13,571 nucleotides of DNA from Pseudomonadota bacterium (GCA_947454665.1 CANGMU010000044.1:1-13571); one strand, 5' to 3'; shown: positions 1 to 7,136, numbered from the stretch's first letter. The notes: generated from the sequence alone by a model not told the origin. Program-made: numbers and translations.

Positions 1-1140
1 CGGCAGAAGCAGAAGGCGGAAGTGGCGAACCTGGCCAAGAGCAATTTCCTGGCCCGCATGAGCCATGAGATCCGTACGCCGATGAACGCGATCCTCGGTC
101 TGGCTTACGTGCTGGAGCACGAGATCGCCGACAGCGCGCAGCGGAGCCGGATGTCGAAGATCACTGGCTCCGCCAAGCACCTGCTCGATCTGCTCAACGA
201 CATCCTGGATTTCTCCAGGATCGAAGCCAACAGCCTCGAGCTGGAGGAAATCCCGCTCAGCATCCCGGCAACGCTGGACACGGTCGCGAACATGATGCGG
301 GATCTCGCCAGCGAGAAGGCCCTCGACCTGCTCACGGAGGTCGATCCGCAGCTGGTGGGCAGGCCGCTGCTGGGCGATCCCCTGCGCGTCCGCCAGGTGC
401 TCATCAATTTCACGAACAACGCGATCAAGTTCACCCCGCAGGGGTCGATCACGATCCGGGCCAGGCTGACAGAAACCGATGGCGACCGGGTCAAGGTCCG
501 GTTCGAGGTCACGGACACGGGCATCGGCGTCCCTGACGTCGCCCAGTCGCGGATCTTCGATGCGTTTGAACAGGCCGACACGGGGACGACGCGGCAATAC
601 GGCGGTTCGGGACTCGGCCTGTCCATTGCCAAGGGTTTCGCCGGACTGATGGGCGGGGAAGTGGGGCTGACGAGCCAACCCGGCCAGGGCAGCACGTTCT
701 GGTTCACCGCGCTGTTGCGGCAGGCGCCGGTCGCAGCGGTTGCTCCGTTGAAACCCGGTGGCAGCCTGCGACAAGGTGCCCGCGTCCTGATGGTGGAGGA
801 CAACGAGATCAACCAGGAAGTCGCCATGGCCCTCCTGCAGCGGATGGGACTCGTGGTGGACGTCGCCAACCACGGCGAAGAAGCCCTGGAGAAGGTCCGG
901 AGTGCCGACTACGACCTGGTGCTGATGGACATGTGGATGCCGGTCATGGATGGCCTGGAGGCCACGCGCCGCATCCGCGCGCTGGGCAAGTCGATGCCCA
1001 TCGTCGCCATGACGGCGAACGCCATGCAGCAGGACAAGGACAATTGCAGCGCGGCGGGCATGGACGACTTCATGCAGAAACCCGTCGATCCGAAGAAGCT
1101 GCAGGGCTGCCTGGCCAGGTGGATTCCCGACACGCCCTGA
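1..1140 (+). CDS. Hybrid sensor histidine kinase/response regulator, 3' part (5' end outside window)
   Basis: The frame is open from base 1, so the gene starts upstream; the GTG at 22 is internal, since coiled-coil linker residues (RQKQKAEVANLAKSN) precede it. The visible order is HisKA, HATPase_c, REC. The H-box MSHEIRTPMN has its phospho-acceptor His at bases 64-66. The ATP-binding part shows the N-box (INFTNNAIKFTPQG), G1 (DTGIGV), the F-box region (FDAFEQAD) and G2 (GGSGLGLSIAKG). After a short Ala/Pro linker comes a receiver domain with the acidic pair in MVEDNEIN, the phospho-acceptor Asp in VLMDMWMP, MTANAM and the conserved Lys in MQKPVD. It ends soon after the receiver, with no Hpt or DNA-binding output. 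This is the BarA/LuxQ-type hybrid kinase architecture, which usually passes phosphate to a separate Hpt protein. Its signal cannot be inferred because the sensor region is missing. It converges on rmuC, with 19 bp between the stops. Confidence 0.93.
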   Translation, partial: RQKQKAEVANLAKSNFLARMSHEIRTPMNAILGLAYVLEHEIADSAQRSRMSKITGSAKHLLDLLNDILDFSRIEANSLELEEIPLSIPATLDTVANMMRDLASEKALDLLTEVDPQLVGRPLLGDPLRVRQVLINFTNNAIKFTPQGSITIRARLTETDGDRVKVRFEVTDTGIGVPDVAQSRIFDAFEQADTGTTRQYGGSGLGLSIAKGFAGLMGGEVGLTSQPGQGSTFWFTALLRQAPVAAVAPLKPGGSLRQGARVLMVEDNEINQEVAMALLQRMGLVVDVANHGEEALEKVRSADYDLVLMDMWMPVMDGLEATRRIRALGKSMPIVAMTANAMQQDKDNCSAAGMDDFMQKPVDPKKLQGCLARWIPDTP

Positions 1141-1159
1141 GGGCTTTCGCAGCCGGTCT

Positions 1160-2407
1160 TCAGTCCTCTTCGGGATCCGTTTCCGGAAGCACGCCCAGCA
1201 GGCCCACCGCATCCGGTTCGGGCAACTGGTCCACGCCCTTGAGCTTGCGCGTCAGCACGTTACTGCGCGTCTGCGCCTTCTCGATGCTGTTCGTCGCTTC
1301 TTCGAGCTTCTTCTTCGTGTGCGCGAGCGCGTCGCCGAACTTGGCGAATTCCGTCTTCACGGCGCCGAGCACGTTCCACACTTCGGACGAACGCTTCTCG
1401 ATGGCGAGCGTGCGGAATCCCATCTGCAGGCTGTTCAGCAAGGCAGCCAGCGTGGTCGGCCCGCAGAGCACGACGCGGCAATCCCGCTGCAGCCACTCGG
1501 CCAGCCCCGGTCGGCGCAGCGCCTCGGCATAAAGGCCCTCGGTAGCGAGGTACATCACGGCGAAGTCCGTGGTGTGCGGCGGCTCGATGTACTTCTCGTT
1601 GATCGTGCGGCCTTCCTGGCGGATGCGCGTTTCCAGCGCCTTGCCGGCCTCTTCAACGGCAGCGATATCCGCGCGGTCCTGCGCATCGAGCAGACGCTGG
1701 TAATCCTCGATCGGGAACTTCGCGTCGATCGGCAAATAGACCTTCCCCTCATCGGCCTTGCCCGGCAGCCGCAGGGCGAACTCCACGCGCGCATTGCTGC
1801 CCGGCCGCACGGCCACGTTCTTGTCGTACTGCTCGGCAGTGAGGATCTGGTCGAGCAGGTTGTCGAGCTGCACCTCGCCGAAGGTGCCGCGCGTCTTCAC
1901 GTTGGTGAGCACCTTGCGCAAATCGCCCACGCCGGTGGCCAGCGTCTGCATTTCGCCGAGACCACGGTGCACGCTTTCCAGCTGGTCGCTGACGCGCTTG
2001 AAGGATTCACCCAGGCGCTTCTCGAGCGTCTCGTGCAGCTTCTCGTCGACGGTCTTGCGGATCTGTTCCAGCTCGGTCTTCAGCGCCGTGTCGATGGAAC
2101 CGCGGAACGTATTCATCGCGCCGAGCGTGTCGGTGCGCAATTGCACGATCGCATCGGTGTTGGTCTTGAAGCCGGCATCGATGCGTTCGGCCACTTCGCT
2201 GCGCAGGCGAGGCTGCGAATCCGCCAGCGCACCCAGGCGGCCCTGCACTTCGGACAGCGCGGCCGCCACGCGCAGCGCGGCGTCCTTCGCCTCCTGGGCA
2301 TGCAGCACGGCATCGGCTGCGCGACGCCCCTGGCCCACAAGCAGGATCACGCCGACCAGCGACAACAGCGCGGCGAGGCCGCAGAGCACAACAAGAAGAT
2401 TCGTCAT
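1160..2407 (-). CDS. rmuC: DNA recombination protein RmuC homologue
   Basis: A 415-aa protein with one N-terminal membrane segment (about residues 4-26), a long predicted coiled coil (about 28-140) and the RmuC domain (about 150-385). Recognisable blocks are GTFGEVQLDNLLDQIL, LPIDAKFPIEDYQRLL, PPHTTDFAVMYLATEGLYAE, and CGPTTLAALLNSLQMGFRTL followed by IEKRSSEVWNVL. RmuC proteins have a restriction-endonuclease-like fold. In E. coli, loss of RmuC raises inversion at short inverted repeats, and RmuC is also linked to defence against mobile DNA; the biochemical activity remains poorly defined. The ATG overlaps the fic stop (ATGA, 4 nt), so translation is probably coupled to fic. Length is normal for the shorter RmuC proteins. 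The C-terminus is an acidic, non-conserved tail. Identity is confident from several family motifs. Confidence 0.93.
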   Translation of the reverse strand: MTNLLVVLCGLAALLSLVGVILLVGQGRRAADAVLHAQEAKDAALRVAAALSEVQGRLGALADSQPRLRSEVAERIDAGFKTNTDAIVQLRTDTLGAMNTFRGSIDTALKTELEQIRKTVDEKLHETLEKRLGESFKRVSDQLESVHRGLGEMQTLATGVGDLRKVLTNVKTRGTFGEVQLDNLLDQILTAEQYDKNVAVRPGSNARVEFALRLPGKADEGKVYLPIDAKFPIEDYQRLLDAQDRADIAAVEEAGKALETRIRQEGRTINEKYIEPPHTTDFAVMYLATEGLYAEALRRPGLAEWLQRDCRVVLCGPTTLAALLNSLQMGFRTLAIEKRSSEVWNVLGAVKTEFAKFGDALAHTKKKLEEATNSIEKAQTRSNVLTRKLKGVDQLPEPDAVGLLGVLPETDPEED

Positions 2408-3528
2408 GGGAACATTTCCAAGTTCATGTCGATCGCCAGCCAGTATCTCGTGGTCTTCAATTCGCCGGTGCGTCGCAAGGCCCCGAACTCGACCAGTTCA
2501 GCAAGATCGCGCCGCGCTGTTGCGGGCGCTGCGCCAGTGAGCGCCACGTATTTGCCGGCAGAAAGGCCTCCACGAAGACCAGCCGGCCCTTCTTCCAGCA
2601 TGCGCAGCAGCGCCTTTTCCTGACGACCATTGATCTTCCCCCGCAGGCCATCCAGCAGTCGCGACTTCGCGAGCAGAAAGTCGATCCAGGACACGGTATG
2701 TTGCTGCGCCTCGAGGACGATATCCGCGAACCAGTCGAGCCAGACCTCGACATCCAGCGTGCGACTGGCGACACCGAGTTGCGCGTAATAGTCCTTGCGG
2801 TGCCGCTCGATGGTCAATGACAGCGCGGTCAGCGAGGGTTGTCCCACGCCCTGGGCCAGCGCCTTCTCGGAAAGCGCGCGGCCGACACGGCCGTTGCCAT
2901 CCTCGAAAGGATGGATCGATTCAAAGTACAGGTGGGCCAGCCCGGCACGCAGCAGTGTGGGCAGGGGTCGCGATCCGCCAGGTGCCGTCTCGTTGAACCA
3001 GGCCACAAAGGCCTGCATTTCGGCCTGCACGCGATCCGAGGGCGGGGCTTCGAAATGAACCGTTGGCGCATCGATGCGCCCGGAGACCACGCGCATCGGT
3101 TCCGGATGCCGGCGGTATGCGCCAACTGCATCCAGGTCGCGCCGGCCTCGCATCAGGTCACCCTGCCAGCGGCAGAGCGTGGCGTGGTCCAGCGGCGTCT
3201 CGAAATGGCGGTACAGATCGCCCAGCACCTCGGCGATACCCTGCTCGGCCGGCGGACTGCGGCGTTCGTCGGACTGCAGTCCGAACTGCCGCCTCAAGGA
3301 CGACTGGACGCTCAAGCGGTCGAGCATCTCGCCTTCGATCTCGGAGGTCTTCAGCGCTTCGGTGCCGATCAGCTCGATGACCAGCGGCAAGCGCTCCTCA
3401 TCCGCGAAATGCTTTAGCGTCCCGACGACAACACCCGCCTGGCGAAGGAAGGCCCTCTCGCGCAGGGCCGTGAGATCCGCGGCAAAGCGGAAGCGGGGCC
3501 AGTCAGATTGCTGCCAGTTCCAACGCAT
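2404..3528 (-). CDS. Fic family protein (DUF4172/Fic_N plus Fic plus winged helix), probable AMP transferase
   Basis: A 374-aa protein with a complete Fic core motif, H206-PFEDGNGR214: the catalytic His, the acidic residue for the metal, and the Gly-rich anion hole. The N-terminal region contains T61-SEI-E65-G66, which fits the inhibitory [ST]xxxE[GN] motif, so this is a self-inhibited class II Fic protein whose Glu would block productive ATP binding. The last 70 or so residues (from GRQEKALLRML to TTRYWLAI) look like a winged helix, as in the SoFic/BtFic group. Fic enzymes usually transfer AMP from ATP to a hydroxyl on a target protein; the target here is unknown. The ATG at 3528 is the only good start near the MRWNWQQSDWP opening, which is typical of DUF4172. 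It heads a two-gene unit with rmuC. A strong dyad just upstream suggests autoregulation, perhaps through the winged helix. Confidence 0.92.
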   Translation of the reverse strand: MRWNWQQSDWPRFRFAADLTALRERAFLRQAGVVVGTLKHFADEERLPLVIELIGTEALKTSEIEGEMLDRLSVQSSLRRQFGLQSDERRSPPAEQGIAEVLGDLYRHFETPLDHATLCRWQGDLMRGRRDLDAVGAYRRHPEPMRVVSGRIDAPTVHFEAPPSDRVQAEMQAFVAWFNETAPGGSRPLPTLLRAGLAHLYFESIHPFEDGNGRVGRALSEKALAQGVGQPSLTALSLTIERHRKDYYAQLGVASRTLDVEVWLDWFADIVLEAQQHTVSWIDFLLAKSRLLDGLRGKINGRQEKALLRMLEEGPAGLRGGLSAGKYVALTGAAPATARRDLAELVEFGALRRTGELKTTRYWLAIDMNLEMFP

Positions 3529-3545
3529 GAGCGAAAGGCTAGCAC

Positions 3546-3583
3546 TTTATCGCTCAAAAAAATGCCAATTTATGAGCGATAAA
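3546..3583. promoter_or_regulatory. Perfect 11-bp dyad upstream of fic (probable operator)
   Basis: TTTATCGCTCA (3546-3556) is repeated as its exact reverse complement TGAGCGATAAA (3573-3583), separated by 16 bp of AT-rich DNA. Further copies of the core lie nearby: TGAGCG at 3528-3533, overlapping the fic start codon, CGCTC at 3587-3591 and CGCTCA at 3596-3601. Five half-sites within about 75 bp in the fic/glcG divergent intergenic region suggest cooperative binding by a dimeric regulator. The 16-bp loop and lack of a following T-run argue against a terminator. Which protein binds is not shown; the Fic winged helix is one candidate. I could not assign convincing -35/-10 boxes. Confidence 0.6.
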
Positions 3584-3672
3584 AGGCGCTCGTTACGCTC
3601 AAGGCTGTATCCCGCACACCCACTGGAATGCGAGGATCGGGGCAGAACCACAACAGATCCCCGGGGGATACC

Positions 3673-4215
3673 ATGAAGCACTTCGCCCTGGCGGCCCTTG
3701 CCGCCGGTTTCAGCCTTCCCGCCCTGTCGCAGACGCCGCCGGCGCCGGCGCCAGACGACGTCCCACTGGCCGTCATGACCGAGTGGGCCCAGGCCGCGAT
3801 CTCCGCCTGCAAGGCGAACACCTACAACGTCACGGCGGCCTACATGACGCCGGACTACGCGTTGAAGCTCGTGCTCCGCGGCGACGGCGCCGCGGCCCGC
3901 ACGGTCGACATCGCGCGCCGCAAGGCCTACACGGTGCTGAAGACGGGCAAGACCTCGGGCGAATTCGGCGCCTCGGTCACGCCGCCGGCCGGCACGCCGG
4001 CCCCGGCGCCGATCGCGGGCGCACTGCCCGGCCAGGTGCCCGGCGAGAACGTCGACACGAACCTCGTCACCTACGCCGGTGGCCTGCCGGTGAAGATCGG
4101 CGACAAGGTCGTGGGTGCGGTGTCGATTTCGGGGGCGCCGGGTGGCGACAAGGACGAAGCCTGCGCCACGGCCGGCCTCGCGAAGGTCGCCGGCAAGCTC
4201 ACCGCGAAGAAATAG
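3673..4215 (+). CDS. Exported GlcG/HbpS family (DUF336) protein
   Basis: A 180-aa protein. The start chosen is the ATG at 3673, because it gives a clean signal peptide (MKHFALAALAAGFSLPALSQ) and has a strong GGGGGAT ribosome site just upstream; an in-frame start at 3628 would add a charged leader before the signal. The mature protein opens with a Pro/Ala-rich stretch, then shows the DUF336 fold: an N-terminal helix (TEWAQAAISACKAN), a central ARRKAYTVLKTGKTSGEF segment, and the C-terminal signature GGLPVKIGDKVVGAVSISGA followed by GGDKDEACATAGL. HbpS in Streptomyces binds haem and senses oxidative stress; GlcG belongs to glycolate loci but has no established enzymatic role. The substrate or ligand here is unknown. 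It is divergent from fic and convergent with apbE, with only 3 bp between the stops. Its last codons are duplicated at 9405-9453. Confidence 0.85.
   Translation: MKHFALAALAAGFSLPALSQTPPAPAPDDVPLAVMTEWAQAAISACKANTYNVTAAYMTPDYALKLVLRGDGAAARTVDIARRKAYTVLKTGKTSGEFGASVTPPAGTPAPAPIAGALPGQVPGENVDTNLVTYAGGLPVKIGDKVVGAVSISGAPGGDKDEACATAGLAKVAGKLTAKK
4161..4209 (+). repeat. 49-bp direct repeat, left copy (3' end of glcG-like gene)
   Basis: Bases 4161-4209 are identical to 9405-9453 in the same orientation. With two mismatches at 4159-4160, the match extends back to 4155. The repeat codes for CATAGLAKVAGKLTAK in the intact gene and stops two codons before the gene's end. The two copies bracket the whole two-component/tlpA/DUF4266/DUF3570/apbE block. 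Confidence 0.95.
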
Positions 4216-4218
4216 CCT

Positions 4219-5109
4219 CTAGCGCAGGCACCAGTGCCGGACGCCCTGGTCTTCGAGGAAGACCTCGGCGCCCGGCCCCTGCAGCATGCCCAGCGTCGAG
4301 AACATGCCGGCCTCGACGCAACTGCCCGCCGCCACCGTGACGGAGCGCGGCGCGCCTTTCACCGGATAACCGGTGCGCACATCGAGGATGTGCCCGTAAC
4401 GTTCACCGTCATGCTCGATGTAGCGTCGCGTGTCGCCGCTCGTCGCGAGGCCGCCCCGCCAGAAATCAAGCAGCAGGCGTGCGCTGCCATCGTGGCCCGG
4501 ACGTTCGACACCCACCTGCCAGGGACCCTGGGCCGGTGCGCGATTGGCCGCCAGATCACCGCCGAAGTTCACGAGCACGGCGTGATCGCCCTGCTGCTGC
4601 ACCAGTGCGAGCGCACGGTCCACCGCGTATTCCTTGCCGATGCCGCCAAAGTCGAGCTCCATGCCTTCCGGCACGGCCAGCATCGGCGGATCGAATATCA
4701 GCTTTCCGTACCCCACCCGCGGCATCAGGGCATCGACTTGTCCCTGCGACGGGAAGCGGCCACTGCCATCGAAGCGCCAGATCTGGCGCAACACGCCGGA
4801 GGTGATGTCGAAGGCCCCGTCGGAGAGTTCATGGCAGATGCCGGCGAAGCGGAGCAGACCTGCGGTCTCCTCGTCGACTTCGACCGGCCGGCCCGCACTG
4901 GCGTTGATCGCCGCCATCACGCTGTCATGGCGATAGCGGCTGTACTTGGCTTCGACGCGCCAGGCTTCACTGGCCGCGACACTGCCGAGCTCGCGCGCAA
5001 GGTCGGCATCATCGGTCTCGACCAGCACTTCGCAGGGACTGGCCATCGCGGCAAAGCAGGCCGCGATGACCCTGCCACCGCGATGATCCAGCCGTATCGG
5101 GCCCGCCAT
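4219..5109 (-). CDS. apbE: FAD:protein FMN transferase (ApbE family)
   Basis: A 296-aa ApbE-type protein. ApbE enzymes move FMN from FAD onto a Ser/Thr of a partner protein, using Mg2+. Family blocks visible are FAAMASPCEVLV (first strand), SRYRHDSVMAAIN, DGAFDITSGVL, LDFGGIGKEYAVDRA (153-165), VNFGGDLAANR, LATSGDTRRY and HILDVRTGYPV (240-250). The block that usually reads like C-x-E-A-D-A-L-A-T is here SCVEAGMFST (263-272), with Gly268 where the metal-binding Asp normally sits. There is no convincing signal peptide or lipobox, although most bacterial ApbE proteins act in the periplasm. Its ATG overlaps the DUF3570 stop by one base (TGATG), so it is the last gene of that operon. It is probably the modifier of the DUF3570 protein. 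Family assignment is firm; activity is inferred. Confidence 0.92.
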   Translation of the reverse strand: MAGPIRLDHRGGRVIAACFAAMASPCEVLVETDDADLARELGSVAASEAWRVEAKYSRYRHDSVMAAINASAGRPVEVDEETAGLLRFAGICHELSDGAFDITSGVLRQIWRFDGSGRFPSQGQVDALMPRVGYGKLIFDPPMLAVPEGMELDFGGIGKEYAVDRALALVQQQGDHAVLVNFGGDLAANRAPAQGPWQVGVERPGHDGSARLLLDFWRGGLATSGDTRRYIEHDGERYGHILDVRTGYPVKGAPRSVTVAAGSCVEAGMFSTLGMLQGPGAEVFLEDQGVRHWCLR

Positions 5110-6464
5110 CAGTACCCGTATCGCCAGTTGACCTGGAATACCACGCTGCGCAGTGCCGGATTGAGATCCAGCCCAGAGAGCGCCGACAGATTGCTATGCC
5201 GCTGCGAAGGATCCTGCTGATAGCCTTCGAGCCGGAAGGTCACTTCCTGCTCGTTCGCCAGCAGCAATCCCAGCTTCACACCGATCGTCTGACCCGTGAA
5301 GGCCGCGAGTCGAGGGTCGGCACTCATGTAGGTCGGCAGCGTCGCCGAACCATCCAGGTACAGCGAATAGAAATCCGCCTTGCCCTGCCTGTACCAGCGC
5401 AAATGCGGCTCGAGATACAGGTCCGGGTTGCCGACCGTGAAACGGTACCGTGCATCCACCGTGTCCGTGTTGATGCCCCAGCTGTCCATGCCATGACGAT
5501 AGGACACGTCCAGCACCGTGCTGCCGAGCGCGACCTTGTTGCCAACATAGAAGCTGCGTCGCGTGCGGTCTTCCGGCCGTCGCTCGAAGGCATAGCCAGT
5601 GACAGTGCCCGTGCCATCGACGAGGCTCATGATCTTGTACGGATCGGTGAGATAGCCGTTTGATTTGTCCAGCGAGTAGTTCGCCTGCACGATCCAGTAG
5701 CGAGCGATCACCTGCGTGAGCCCGATCTGGCCGCCCTTCACCTGCTTGCTGCGACTGTCCGTCTTCTGCAGCAAAGTGTAGTCGCTGCCAGCGACGGGTA
5801 CGCCACCAATGGGTTTCACCTGGTCGAACTCGGCATTGAGGCCGACGCCGAGCGTCGAATTCTTGTTGTTGAAGTCCTGGCTGATGAAGGCATTGCCTGC
5901 AACGGAAAGGAAATCCATCTCGTGCGAGAAATGACCGCCGAAGGCGATGTGCCGGTCCAGGCCCAACGGCTGCGACCACGACAGGTCCAGGGCTTCGCGT
6001 CGATCCTTGAAGTTCGGGTCGAGCGGCAAGGCACCGGCGTTCGTCGTGTACAGCGTGACCTTGGCAAGCTGCGCGACGGTACGGCCGGAAGCGGTCGTGT
6101 ACGTCACGGGACCGGTGCCTGTCGACGCCTGCAGCGACGTACCCGAAGGCGTAGCGAATGTCTGCGCCGCACGTTGCGGCAAGGCACCGTTGGGCGAACC
6201 ACCGGACAGCGTGTCGAGCGCGAGATGCGCGCCCAGCACATGCTCGTCGCCGTAATCACGCTTCAGGTCGACGATGGCATCCAAGCTCTGGATGCGGCCG
6301 CCGTTCTCGCTGTAATGGAACAGGCCGACGTCGGCCTTCATCGAGCCGTCGCTGTCGGACAACGCGCTCGGCGCTTCCTGTGCGGGCAGGGTCGGGGCCA
6401 GCAGCGAGCAGGCCGCGGCCATCAACCCGAGGCGCAGCGCACCGGGCTTGTTCGTCAGTTGCAT
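5109..6464 (-). CDS. DUF3570 outer-membrane beta-barrel protein with ApbE-motif-like site
   Basis: A 451-aa protein with a signal peptide (about residues 1-29, ending PTLPAQE) and a body of alternating amphipathic strands ending in an aromatic tail (VFQVNWRYGY), typical of outer-membrane barrels. Repeated features such as YRHGMDSWGINTDTVDARY and QANYSLDKSNGYLTDPYK match DUF3570 as I know it. Residues 84-90 read DTLSGGS, close to the ApbE modification motif D-x-x-[ST]-G-A-[ST], which makes Ser90 a candidate FMN attachment site. A Thr/Ser-rich insert (about 100-145) follows. The ATG has a GGAGG site six bases upstream, inside the DUF4266 gene, which it overlaps by 10 nt. It is followed by apbE with a one-base overlap. 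The role is inferred to be envelope redox or metal-related; no function is established that I can cite. Confidence 0.88.
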   Translation of the reverse strand: MQLTNKPGALRLGLMAAACSLLAPTLPAQEAPSALSDSDGSMKADVGLFHYSENGGRIQSLDAIVDLKRDYGDEHVLGAHLALDTLSGGSPNGALPQRAAQTFATPSGTSLQASTGTGPVTYTTASGRTVAQLAKVTLYTTNAGALPLDPNFKDRREALDLSWSQPLGLDRHIAFGGHFSHEMDFLSVAGNAFISQDFNNKNSTLGVGLNAEFDQVKPIGGVPVAGSDYTLLQKTDSRSKQVKGGQIGLTQVIARYWIVQANYSLDKSNGYLTDPYKIMSLVDGTGTVTGYAFERRPEDRTRRSFYVGNKVALGSTVLDVSYRHGMDSWGINTDTVDARYRFTVGNPDLYLEPHLRWYRQGKADFYSLYLDGSATLPTYMSADPRLAAFTGQTIGVKLGLLLANEQEVTFRLEGYQQDPSQRHSNLSALSGLDLNPALRSVVFQVNWRYGY

Positions 6465-6679
6465 CCGCAGCCTCCGCCACCGAAGCCCCGGCCGCCGCTG
6501 GCGGCTTCCTTGCTGAAATAGAGATGCTCGTCAAAGGCCGTGTCGAGCGGATACGCGTCGAGCGCCATCTCGGGACGCGCGAGCACGTCGCGCTCCCAGG
6601 GCTTGATGCCGACCGTCGCGCAACCACCTAGCGGCGCGACGGCAAGCAGGCCCAGCATCAGCCGGTACCGGATAGGCAT
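6455..6679 (-). CDS. DUF4266 small lipoprotein with Gly/Cys tail
   Basis: A 74-aa lipoprotein precursor. The lipobox is LGGC with the lipidated Cys at residue 20, leaving a mature peptide of about 55 residues. The middle reads VGIKPWERDVLARPEMALD and FDEHLYFSKEAASGG, which is the DUF4266 signature. The C-terminus is GRGFGGGGCGCN, with Cys71 and Cys73 in a very Gly-rich tail. Such a tail suggests metal binding, a disulphide, or a modified end, but this is not shown. The start has an AAGGAG site that overlaps the stop of the upstream tlpA-like gene, so the two are co-translated. It overlaps the DUF3570 gene by 10 nt. In my knowledge DUF4266 and DUF3570 genes commonly sit together near ApbE, which suggests a shared complex. 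Confidence 0.88.
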   Translation of the reverse strand: MPIRYRLMLGLLAVAPLGGCATVGIKPWERDVLARPEMALDAYPLDTAFDEHLYFSKEAASGGRGFGGGGCGCN

Positions 6680-6692
6680 GCGAGGGACTCCT

Positions 6693-7130
6693 TCAGCGCA
6701 GGGCAGCGCGGATCTGTTGCTCGAGGGATTCGCGGTCTTTGATGCGGAAGCCCTGGTGGACGAGCTTCGGCTGGCCGTCGCGCCCGATCAGCACGGAGGT
6801 CGGCATGCCGCGGACATGGAAGCGTTCGGCCATGCCGCCTTGCGGATCGAAGGCGACCCGGAAGGGCGGCTTGAACTCGGCGAGGAACTGGTCGGCGTCG
6901 TTGCGCATCTGGTCGAGGTTCACGGCGACGACGACGAGACCCTCCTTGCCGAGGCTGCGTTCAAGGTCCGCCATCCACGGGAAGGACTGGCGACAAGGCA
7001 CGCACCACGAAGCCCAGAAATCCAGGTAGACCACCTTGCCCTTGAGGGCGGGCAGGTCGACGACATCGGCCATGGCTGACAAGGGCAGCAACAGGCAGCA
7101 CAGCAGCATCGACAACGCGGATTTATTCAC
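6693..7130 (-). CDS. TlpA-like periplasmic thioredoxin
   Basis: A 145-aa exported thioredoxin-fold protein. The GTG at 7130 is preferred over the longer GTG at 7145, because GGAGGT lies directly upstream of it (7140-7135) inside the longer frame, and because it gives a clean signal peptide (NKSALSMLLCCLLLPLSAMA). The mature part starts almost at once with GKVVYLDFWASWCVPC, with active-site Cys43 and Cys46, then VVVAVNLDQ and the cis-Pro loop GMPTS. This matches TlpA/ResA-type thiol-disulphide oxidoreductases, which usually reduce periplasmic cysteines of a specific partner. The nearest such partner is the DUF4266 lipoprotein with its C-x-C tail, encoded 13 bp downstream. It is the first gene of the tlpA-DUF4266-DUF3570-apbE unit. 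Confidence 0.9.
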   Translation of the reverse strand: MNKSALSMLLCCLLLPLSAMADVVDLPALKGKVVYLDFWASWCVPCRQSFPWMADLERSLGKEGLVVVAVNLDQMRNDADQFLAEFKPPFRVAFDPQGGMAERFHVRGMPTSVLIGRDGQPKLVHQGFRIKDRESLEQQIRAALR

Positions 7131-7136
7131 CGGTAC

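Noticed and set aside
22..24. GTG as the start of the first hybrid kinase
   Set aside because: The frame is open to base 1 with coiled-coil linker codons before it, and a start there would remove any sensor region; the gene is simply cut by the window edge.
1134..1145. GCCC-TGA-GGGC at the end of the first kinase gene as a terminator
   Set aside because: The stem has only four pairs, a three-base loop and no T-run on either strand.
1319..2623. 434-aa open frame on the plus strand opposite rmuC and the end of fic
   Set aside because: It is antisense to two well-recognised genes, its composition (Arg/Gln/His-rich) is typical of a GC-rich shadow frame, and it has no family motif.
3557..3570. 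TTGGCATTTTTTTGAG on the minus strand as a sigma-54 promoter for fic
   Set aside because: The -24 GG is present, but the required GC at -12 is not (AG instead), and no sigma-54 activator gene is nearby.
5340..5354. DGSAT in the DUF3570 protein as a second flavinylation site
   Set aside because: It lacks the S-G-[AG]-[ST] core and correct spacing; the D-T-L-S-G-G-S site at 6195-6215 fits far better.
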